Positions 8,476 to 14,778 of a DNA stretch of 39,894 bases are shown here, one piece after another; positions within the stretch are counted from its first letter, which is position 1, and every line of letters begins with the position of its first letter. The notes below the pieces were generated by a model, which saw only the letters and a list, made by a program, of their open reading frames with translations, had not been told where the DNA came from and searched no databases. Origin of the DNA: Candidatus Omnitrophota bacterium (GTDB lineage Bacteria > Omnitrophota > Gorgyraeia > Tantalellales > Tantalellaceae); the NCBI GenBank assembly GCA_014728075.1, contig WJMG01000029.1, positions 1-39,894 of the forward strand, written 5' to 3'. The translations under genes and the position numbers were made by a program.

Positions 8476-9245
8476 GGATAATAGGGATAATACCCGCGCG
8501 TATGGCCGCTACCAGGTTCCCGGGAAAGCCTCTCGCCGATATTTACGGCAGGGCCATGATATACCATGTCTATTACAGGAGCCTTATGTGCCAAAAACTC
8601 GACGAGGTCTACATAGCCACTCCCGATAAAAGGATCAGGGACTATTGCGGGAAGAACGGCATGAAAGTCGTAATGACCAAAGATACGCATGAAAGGGCTT
8701 CGGACAGGGCGGCCGAAGCTATGCTCAAGATAGAGAAAAGGACGGGCAAAAGGACGGGCATAGTCGTAATGATACAGGGTGACGAGCCGATGGTAACCCC
8801 GGAGATGATAGGAAAGGCCGTTACGCCTTTGCTGCGCAGCAGGAAGACGAAGATATCCTGCCTTATGGGACCTCTGAAAAACAGGTCGGAAGAAAGGGAC
8901 CCGAACCTGGTGAAGGTGGTAGTGGACAAGAAAGGATATGCCCTGTATTTTTCCAGGGAACCGATCCCGTCAAGAAAAAAATTCAAAGGAGCGGTGACGC
9001 TTTACAAGCAGGTACCGTTCATCCCTTTTACACGCGATTTTCTTATCAGGTTCAACGAACTCGAGCCCACGCCCCTGGAAGAGGTCGAATCGGTGGATAT
9101 GCTCAGGGTGCTCGAGCACGGATACCGCATAAAGATGATACCGATAAACGGGGAAAACCAGAGCGTGGACAACGAAAAAGACCTTAGAAAGGTCATAAGG
9201 CTAATGAAGAACGATCCTTTGATGGACCGGTACCTCTTGCCGTAA
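8472..9245 (+). CDS. KdsB-like 3-deoxy-ulosonate cytidylyltransferase, divergent
   Basis: 257 aa from ATG 8472 (ATGA junction; AAAGGAAAGAG upstream). Clearly in the CMP-KDO synthetase family: the CTP loop IIPARMAATRFPGKPLADI (residues 6-24), QGDEP at 102-106, GYALYFSREPIP near 155-166, and PLEEVESVDMLRVLEHGY in the C-terminal part. It differs from E. coli KdsB where the sugar is held: the SGTER segment reads RASDR (residues 75-79), and the LGIYGYR region reads LYKQVPFIPFTR. This suggests that the activated sugar is a KDO analogue rather than KDO. Its partner upstream is an HpaI aldolase, not a KDO-8-phosphate synthase. Ordinary KDO activation would be expected from a separate gene elsewhere. 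Confidence 0.85.
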   Translation: MRIIGIIPARMAATRFPGKPLADIYGRAMIYHVYYRSLMCQKLDEVYIATPDKRIRDYCGKNGMKVVMTKDTHERASDRAAEAMLKIEKRTGKRTGIVVMIQGDEPMVTPEMIGKAVTPLLRSRKTKISCLMGPLKNRSEERDPNLVKVVVDKKGYALYFSREPIPSRKKFKGAVTLYKQVPFIPFTRDFLIRFNELEPTPLEEVESVDMLRVLEHGYRIKMIPINGENQSVDNEKDLRKVIRLMKNDPLMDRYLLP

Positions 9246-9323
9246 CGCACACGGAGGGAAGAGGCGAAAAGGTCCCGGCAAAGCTGAATGGCCCGAAGGG
9301 CAACGAATGAGACAGGGTGATGT

Positions 9324-10337
9324 ATGAGAGAGAAAGATATAAGGCCCGAAAAGATATTCAGGGAATATTTGAAGCTGGCCGAACTGGACGCGAGAGACTT
9401 TTTTTCCGGCCGCGTACGGAATGATGTCCCCTGTCCGGCCTGCGGTTCCGCGGGGGAGCGGGAATTCACGAAAACGGGTTTCGATTACAGGCTCTGCGGT
9501 GATTGCCGGACGCTTTATGTAAGCCCCAGGCCCGAAGAAGAAGCCTTCAGGCGGTATTATACCGAAGCTCCGTCTACGAGATTCTGGGCGGAAAAGTTCT
9601 ATCCTGAGACGGAACCTGCCAGAAGAAAGAGCGTTTTCGGCCCGAAAGCCCTTATGGTCAGTGAGAAGACCGCTAAATACGCACCGGGCGCGGAAGCGCT
9701 CGTGGATATAGGGGCAGGGTACGGTACCTTTCTGGAAGAATTTGCCGGCGGCCCGGGGAAGCCCGGGATGGAAGTCCTGGCTATAGAACCGTCGGGCCCT
9801 CTTTCCGAGGCTTGCGGGAAGAAAGGGCTGAAGGTGATCCGAAAGTTCACGGAAGAGTTGGACAGGGACGATCTGGGGCTCTCCGGAAAAGCGGGGGCGG
9901 TATTTACTTCCTTTGAGCTGCTGGAACATGTTTATACACCCCGGGAGTTTTTGCGTTCCTGCTCGCGGATGATGCGCGAAGGCGACATCCTGATATTCAC
10001 CACACTCAACGCGAACGGGTTCGATATCCAGCTTTTATGGGAAAAATCCAAAAGCGTTTTTCCGCCGCATCACCTGAATTTCTTTAACCCGCGTTCGGTG
10101 GAGATCCTTCTCGAGGCGGCAGGCCTGGACCTGCTTGAGGTTACGACGCCCGGGAAGCTGGATGTGGACATAGTCGCGAATAACCTGGGGGCCGTCAAGG
10201 ACAGGTTTTTCCGGACTTTTTTCGAGACCGCGTCCCCGGCGGACAGAGAAAGCCTTCAATCGTTCCTGCGGGAGAACAAACTGAGTTCACACATGATGGC
10301 AGTGGCCGCAAAAAAATGTTCCCGGGAGGCGGAATGA
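9324..10337 (+). CDS. Class I SAM-dependent methyltransferase with N-terminal zinc-ribbon-like motif
   Basis: 337 aa. The N-terminus contains CPACG (near residue 38) and CGDC (near residue 58), which look like a four-cysteine zinc ribbon, as in several sugar C- or O-methyltransferases. Residues about 130-230 form the Rossmann methyltransferase core: LVDIGAGYGTFLEEF (motif I), VLAIEPSG (acidic end of strand 2) and FTSFELLEHVYTPREFL. A C-terminal region of about 100 residues includes PPHHLNFFNPRSVE, a histidine-containing stretch common in methyltransferases that follow a zinc ribbon. The target is probably a sugar intermediate of this block. A 78-nt gap precedes it and the ribosome binding site is weak (AGGGTGATGT). 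Confidence 0.85.
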   Translation: MREKDIRPEKIFREYLKLAELDARDFFSGRVRNDVPCPACGSAGEREFTKTGFDYRLCGDCRTLYVSPRPEEEAFRRYYTEAPSTRFWAEKFYPETEPARRKSVFGPKALMVSEKTAKYAPGAEALVDIGAGYGTFLEEFAGGPGKPGMEVLAIEPSGPLSEACGKKGLKVIRKFTEELDRDDLGLSGKAGAVFTSFELLEHVYTPREFLRSCSRMMREGDILIFTTLNANGFDIQLLWEKSKSVFPPHHLNFFNPRSVEILLEAAGLDLLEVTTPGKLDVDIVANNLGAVKDRFFRTFFETASPADRESLQSFLRENKLSSHMMAVAAKKCSREAE

Positions 10338-11383
10338 CGGAAAAAACAGAAAAACTGAAGGTAGGTATAGCCGGATACGGCGTTGTCGGCGAAAGGCGCA
10401 GGCAGTTCATAGATACGCACCCCGAATTCGCTACGGCCGCCCTGTGTGACAGGAAGTTCGCCGGACGCGGAACGATGCCCGACGGGGTGAGGTTCTACTC
10501 GGATTACAAAAGGCTTCTGGAAGAGGACCTGGATGTCCTTTTCGTATGCCTGCCGAATTATCTGGCGGCCGAAGTTACCGTCGCGGCGCTGAACAAAGGA
10601 CTTCATGTTTTTTGCGAAAAACCTCCCGGCAGGGATGTCGGGGATATACGCAGGGTCATGGAGGCGGAAAAGGACAACCCCGGGCTCATCCTCAAATACG
10701 GGTTCAACCACCGTTACCACGATTCGGTAAGGGAGGCCCTGAAGATAATAAAATCTGGGGAGCTCGGTGAGGTGATAAACCTCCGCGGTGTTTACGGAAA
10801 AAGCCGGATAATCCCCTTTTCGGGGGGATGGAGAGCCGAAAGAAGCAAGGCCGGAGGAGGCATACTGCTGGACCAGGGTATACACATGGTGGACCTGATG
10901 TGCCTTTTTTGCGGCGCTTTCAGAGATATAAAAAGTTATGTTTCCAGTTCCTACTGGCGCCACGATGTCGAGGATAACGCCTTTGCCCTCATGCGCGACG
11001 CGCAGGGTAGAGTGGCGATGCTCCATTCCAGCGCCACTCAGTGGGAGCACAGGTTCACCCTCGATATCGCGCTCACCGAAGGTTACCTGGAACTGCAGGG
11101 AATACTGTCGGGTTCAAAAAGTTACGGCCAGGAAAAGCTCGTTATCGGAAAACGGTCCGAGGGATCGAATGTGGGCACTCTTCAGGAGAGAACGATAAAT
11201 TACCTGGAGGATAATTCCTGGCGTGATGAGATAGACGAATTCGCCGGGGCCGTGGTCAAAGGCGAGAGTATAGAGCACGGTACAAGTGAAGAAGCTTTGC
11301 GTACAATGGAAACGGTTTACCGTATCTACTACGCGGATCCGGAGTGGAGGGAAAAGTACGGTATTCCCGATCCGGACGCCTAA
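10334..11383 (+). CDS. Gfo/Idh/MocA-family NAD(P)-dependent oxidoreductase
   Basis: 349 aa from ATG 10334 (ATGA overlap, GGGAGGCGG upstream); a start at 10316 is in frame but less well placed. The N-terminal Rossmann fold shows VGIAGYGVVGERRRQ, and the conserved catalytic EKP occurs in VFCEKPPGRD. The C-terminal alpha/beta domain has LLDQGIHMVDLM, the family's DxGxHxxD substrate motif. Members oxidise or reduce a sugar or cyclitol hydroxyl/keto group, often on UDP-sugars or inositols. In this block it is one of three redox enzymes (with the dehydrogenases at 12018 and 12952). Its exact substrate cannot be inferred. Confidence 0.9.
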   Translation: MTEKTEKLKVGIAGYGVVGERRRQFIDTHPEFATAALCDRKFAGRGTMPDGVRFYSDYKRLLEEDLDVLFVCLPNYLAAEVTVAALNKGLHVFCEKPPGRDVGDIRRVMEAEKDNPGLILKYGFNHRYHDSVREALKIIKSGELGEVINLRGVYGKSRIIPFSGGWRAERSKAGGGILLDQGIHMVDLMCLFCGAFRDIKSYVSSSYWRHDVEDNAFALMRDAQGRVAMLHSSATQWEHRFTLDIALTEGYLELQGILSGSKSYGQEKLVIGKRSEGSNVGTLQERTINYLEDNSWRDEIDEFAGAVVKGESIEHGTSEEALRTMETVYRIYYADPEWREKYGIPDPDA

Positions 11384-11389
11384 AAAAAC

Positions 11390-11395
11390 AGGAGG
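11390..11395 (+). promoter_or_regulatory. Shine-Dalgarno AGGAGG deciding the GTG start at 11401
   Basis: Consensus AGGAGG lies 5 nt before GTG 11401. It settles this start over an in-frame candidate at 11344 that lies inside the oxidoreductase gene. Confidence 0.75.
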
Positions 11396-11400
11396 TGGCA

Positions 11401-12018
11401 GTGAGGAACATAGAGAATATGGTCTCCGGGACGACCGATTTCAGGAAATTCGCGGAAGAGTATTGCGGATATATATCCGAATTGCTGAGCAATCTTGACA
11501 CTTCCGGCGTTGAGGAATTCGTTAACGAACTGGAACGAGCCAGGAAGGACGGCAATACGCTGTTTTTCGCGGGGAACGGAGGGTCAGCCGCTACGGCCAT
11601 GCACATGGTGAACGATCTCGGTTTCGGGACCCGCATTCATGTGGACCCGCCTTTCAGGGTATTGTCTCTGACCGATAACCCGGCGACCCTGACGGCTATA
11701 TCGAACGACACGGGCTATGACAATATATTCATCCGGCAGCTGCAGATGCATTACCGCCCCGGGGATACGCTGGTGGCGGTTTCAGCCAGCGGGAACTCCC
11801 CGAACCTGGTCGCGGCCGCGGAGTGGGTGAAAAATAAAGGGGGCAGGGTCATCAGTCTTCTGGGGTTTGACGGCGGCAAGCTGGCCGGGTTAAGCGATGT
11901 TCCGATAATCGTGGAAACCCCTAAAGGGGAATACGGTCCGGTCGAGGATGTTCATATGATACTCGACCATCTTATATATACATGGTTATGGCAGAGAAAA
12001 AGAAAGGAGCAGGCCTGA
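11401..12018 (+). CDS. GmhA-like SIS-domain sugar-phosphate isomerase
   Basis: 205 aa, the usual length of phosphoheptose isomerases (sedoheptulose 7-phosphate to D-glycero-D-manno-heptose 7-phosphate). Phosphate-binding motifs are present: FFAGNGGSAATAMHM (GNGGS at 58-62) and VSASGNSPN (SxSGNS at 128-133). The catalytic histidine expected near the C-terminus is in EDVHMILDH (His185). The position of the catalytic glutamate of E. coli GmhA, in its HFAEEL segment, reads HMVNDL here, so Asp72 replaces it. The ligand may therefore be a different ketose phosphate, or the domain may have the DiaA-like non-enzymatic role. The gene stop overlaps the next start as TGATG. Confidence 0.85.
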   Translation: MRNIENMVSGTTDFRKFAEEYCGYISELLSNLDTSGVEEFVNELERARKDGNTLFFAGNGGSAATAMHMVNDLGFGTRIHVDPPFRVLSLTDNPATLTAISNDTGYDNIFIRQLQMHYRPGDTLVAVSASGNSPNLVAAAEWVKNKGGRVISLLGFDGGKLAGLSDVPIIVETPKGEYGPVEDVHMILDHLIYTWLWQRKRKEQA

Positions 12019-12950
12019 TGTCTCAGCTCAAGGGAGAAAAGATACTGCTCGGTCCTTCGTCGTTCGCGTCCGCTGACCCGGGTCCTATGGAGCTTCTGGT
12101 CTCGACCGGCGCCTGTATAGTTGATAACCCGTATAAGCGAAGGCTCACCAAAGACGAGATATCCGGCCTTTTGTCGCAGGGGATCACCGGGCTCATAGCC
12201 GGGCTTGAACCTCTTGACAGGGAAGTGCTGGCCGGTTCCGGCCTGAAGGTCATTTCGCGCTGCGGGGCGGGCATGAGCAATGTGGACCGTCGGGCCGCGG
12301 AAGAGATAGGTATAGCCGTGAGGAACACTCCGGAGGCACCGGCAGCTTCCGTGGCGGAACTTACCCTCGGGGCAATGCTCAGCCTGTTGAGGATGATACC
12401 GGAAATGAACACCGAGCTCCATAAAGGCCGGTGGTCCAAGAAGATCGGGGGCCTTCTGGAAGGCAGAACGGTCGTGGTGCTGGGCCTCGGGCATATAGGC
12501 AGGAGGCTGTGTGAGCTTTTGAGCCCTTTTAAAGCGGAGGTCCTGGCGGTAGATCCTTTTGTGCGGGATGCAGCGGGCGATGTGCCTCTCGTCGAACTGG
12601 AAGAAGCTTTGCCCCGCGCGGATATCGTCAGCGTGCATTGCAGCGGAGAGGACTGTGTCCTCGGTCGGAAAGAGCTTAACCGTCTTAAGCCCGGCGCCCT
12701 TTTGCTCAATGCCGCCAGGGGAGGGCTGGTGGACGAAGAGGCTCTGATAGAGTGCCTGGACGAGGGGCGCGTTTCGGGGGCCTGGCTGGATGTTTTCGGA
12801 CGGGAGCCCTATTCCGGACCCCTGACGGGATACTCCCAGGTCATCTTGACGCCTCATGTAGGGTCCTACACCCGGGAATGCAGGAAGAGGATGGAGACCG
12901 AAGCGGTGAACAACCTGATCGAAGCTTTCGCCGAAATAAGGAAGGGATGA
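12018..12950 (+). CDS. D-isomer-specific 2-hydroxyacid dehydrogenase (phosphoglycerate-dehydrogenase-like)
   Basis: 310 aa from ATG 12018, preceded by AAAGGAG; longer in-frame starts at 11982 and 11988 exist. The NAD-binding site is VVLGLGHIGRRLCELL. The three catalytic residues of the family are in NAARGGLVDEEAL (Arg), WLDVFGREPY (Glu) and LTPHVGSYT (His). It lacks the C-terminal ACT regulatory domain of serine-pathway SerA and is short. It most likely reduces or oxidises a 2-keto/2-hydroxy acid made in this locus. A fit with the pyruvate aldolase product is attractive but unproven; provision of a 3-carbon precursor is the alternative. Confidence 0.88.
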   Translation: MSQLKGEKILLGPSSFASADPGPMELLVSTGACIVDNPYKRRLTKDEISGLLSQGITGLIAGLEPLDREVLAGSGLKVISRCGAGMSNVDRRAAEEIGIAVRNTPEAPAASVAELTLGAMLSLLRMIPEMNTELHKGRWSKKIGGLLEGRTVVVLGLGHIGRRLCELLSPFKAEVLAVDPFVRDAAGDVPLVELEEALPRADIVSVHCSGEDCVLGRKELNRLKPGALLLNAARGGLVDEEALIECLDEGRVSGAWLDVFGREPYSGPLTGYSQVILTPHVGSYTRECRKRMETEAVNNLIEAFAEIRKG

Positions 12951-12951
12951 A

Positions 12952-13692
12952 ATGAGAATAGATTTTGAGGGAAAGGTCGCGGTAGTTACGGGAGCTACCA
13001 GGGGGATAGGGAAAAGTATCGCCGATCATCTGGAGTCGCTGGGGGCGGAACTGCTTCTTACCGGCACGAGCAGGGAAGAGGTGGACGATCTGAACGCTTC
13101 CACGGCAGGAAACAAAAGATACCTCCAGGCGGATTTTTCCGACGACGCCGGTATTGACAGTTTTGTGGCGGAACTTGGAAAGATGGACAGGATAGATGTT
13201 TGCGTCAATAACGCCGGCATTAACAGGATCAACAGCGTCTGGGAAACAAAGACGGCCGACTGGGATGATCTGGTGTCCGTTAACCTGAAAGCGCCTTTCA
13301 TGGTGACCAGGGCGGTAAGCTTTATAATGAAGCGCAACGGCTACGGCCGTATAGTCAACATTTCCTCCATATTCGGAACAGTGAGCAAGGAAAAGAGGTC
13401 CATCTATTCGGCTACCAAGTCCGGATTGATAGGGTTTACCCGGGGAGCGTCGAACGATCTGGCGAGATACGGGGTCCTTGTCAACAGCCTTTCTCCCGGG
13501 GTGGTACTTACCGATATGACCAGACAGATCCTCGGAGACGAAGGGATAAAGGAAATGGAGGAACGCATCCCGGCGGGAAGGCTCGCCGGTCCGGAAGAGA
13601 TATCCCGGGTGGCGCTTTTTCTTGCCAGTGATCTCAATACTTATCTTACGGGGAAGAACATTATCGTAGACGGAGGTTATGTAGATGTCTGA
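12952..13692 (+). CDS. Short-chain dehydrogenase/reductase (FabG-like fold)
   Basis: 246 aa classical SDR. Cofactor site VTGATRGIGKSIADHL (TGxxxGIG), then NNAG in VCVNNAGINR, catalytic Ser in IVNISSIFG, and the YxxxK pair in YSATKSGLIGF. The C-terminus LTGKNIIVDGGYVDV is standard for the family. It probably reduces a keto group on a sugar, cyclitol or keto-acid intermediate rather than a fatty-acyl chain, given that no acyl-carrier or fatty acid genes are nearby. The start is 1 nt after the previous stop and the end overlaps the cyclase gene by 8 nt, so the two are probably translated together. Confidence 0.9.
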   Translation: MRIDFEGKVAVVTGATRGIGKSIADHLESLGAELLLTGTSREEVDDLNASTAGNKRYLQADFSDDAGIDSFVAELGKMDRIDVCVNNAGINRINSVWETKTADWDDLVSVNLKAPFMVTRAVSFIMKRNGYGRIVNISSIFGTVSKEKRSIYSATKSGLIGFTRGASNDLARYGVLVNSLSPGVVLTDMTRQILGDEGIKEMEERIPAGRLAGPEEISRVALFLASDLNTYLTGKNIIVDGGYVDV

Positions 13693-14770
13693 TGATTTCA
13701 CGGTCAGGTCGAGCCGCGGTGATTATACGGTCAGGTTCACAGACCGTTTCGAGGACGATATAAGGGCTGCGGACAGGGAAAACTCCTTTATCGTCATTGA
13801 CGGGAAGGTAAAGGGCATGTACGCGGAAGGACTGGAAGAAGAGTTCCTCCCGGGCAGGATACTTCCGGTGGAAGCCGACGAAAGCACAAAAACGCTTGAA
13901 GGCTGCGCCCGTATCCTGAGATCCCTGATAAAAGGCGGCATAAAAAGAGACCATGTTCTGGTAGCCGTCGGTGGAGGCGTGATAGAGGATGTTGTCGCTT
14001 TTATCAGTACGGTCCTTTACAGGGGGATAAACTGGACCTTTTATCCTACGACTCTTCTGGCCCAGGCGGACAGCTGTATAGGAAGCAAGAGTTCCATCAA
14101 TTTCGAGGGGTACAAGAACCTGTTGGGCTCCTTTTATCCTCCTTCGTCCGTCGTTATAGACACGGGGTTCCTCAGGAGCCTTCCGGAGGACGAGGTAAGA
14201 TCGGGTATAGGCGAGATACTTCATTTTTACCTTATAGGCGGCAAAGAAGAGCTTGCCCGTAAGATGATGGGTGAATACGAGAGCCTTATCGCGGGGCCTG
14301 TCAGCATGAAAAAATATATCCTGGAAAGCCTTAAAATAAAGAAAGCCGTTATTGAACGGGACGAGCTTGATAAAGGGGAAAGGAACCTTTTTAATTACGG
14401 GCATACTTTCGGGCACGCTATCGAAAGCGTTACTTCTTACGGTATAAACCACGGCCAGGCGGTAACGCTCGGCATGGATATGGCCAATTACCTGTCCATG
14501 AAGCTGGGGTATATAAGCGGGAGCGTCTTCAATTCGATGCGGTCTGTCCTGGGGAGGAACATCCCGGATTTCAGGCCTTCTCCGGAGGATATCGAAAAGT
14601 TCCTGAGCGCTCTTTCAAGGGACAAGAAAAATGAAGGCAATAACCTGGGATGTATATTGACCCGAGGCCCGGGGGCGATGACGAAGGAAATGCTCCCGAT
14701 GGACGGGAAGCTGAAAGACCTGATCGTCTCATATTTTGACAATTCCCCTGCAACCGGAAAAGGGAGTTGA
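13685..14770 (+). CDS. Dehydroquinate-synthase-like sugar-phosphate cyclase
   Basis: 361 aa, the usual length for AroB and other sedoheptulose-phosphate cyclases. Motifs: VAVGGGVIEDVVAFIST (NAD binding), YPTTLLAQADSCIGSKS, and YKNLLGSFYPP. Zinc ligands match those of dehydroquinate synthase: Glu177 in GIGEILH, His240 in NYGHTFGHAIE and His256 in INHGQAV. Residues equivalent to substrate contacts in the Aspergillus enzyme are kept (Arg113, Asp129, Lys135, Asn145, Lys219, Arg233, Asn237, His244). The lysine three residues after the zinc glutamate (GxxExxK) is His180. Genuine shikimate-pathway AroB in a glycan locus would be unexpected; more likely it cyclises a different phosphorylated sugar, for instance a heptulose phosphate made available by the nearby SIS isomerase. 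That substrate is inference. Confidence 0.85.
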   Translation: MSDDFTVRSSRGDYTVRFTDRFEDDIRAADRENSFIVIDGKVKGMYAEGLEEEFLPGRILPVEADESTKTLEGCARILRSLIKGGIKRDHVLVAVGGGVIEDVVAFISTVLYRGINWTFYPTTLLAQADSCIGSKSSINFEGYKNLLGSFYPPSSVVIDTGFLRSLPEDEVRSGIGEILHFYLIGGKEELARKMMGEYESLIAGPVSMKKYILESLKIKKAVIERDELDKGERNLFNYGHTFGHAIESVTSYGINHGQAVTLGMDMANYLSMKLGYISGSVFNSMRSVLGRNIPDFRPSPEDIEKFLSALSRDKKNEGNNLGCILTRGPGAMTKEMLPMDGKLKDLIVSYFDNSPATGKGS

Positions 14771-14778
14771 AACGCCTG

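Noticed and set aside
9246-9323. GCCC-GAA-GGGC hairpin and a short ATG frame in the gap before the methyltransferase at 9324
   Set aside because: A 4-bp stem is not meaningful, and the frame starting at 9307 stops after six codons.
13685-14770. Housekeeping aroB (3-dehydroquinate synthase) as the direct name for this gene
   Set aside because: No other shikimate genes nearby, it sits between sugar-modifying enzymes, and the lysine after the zinc glutamate is His.
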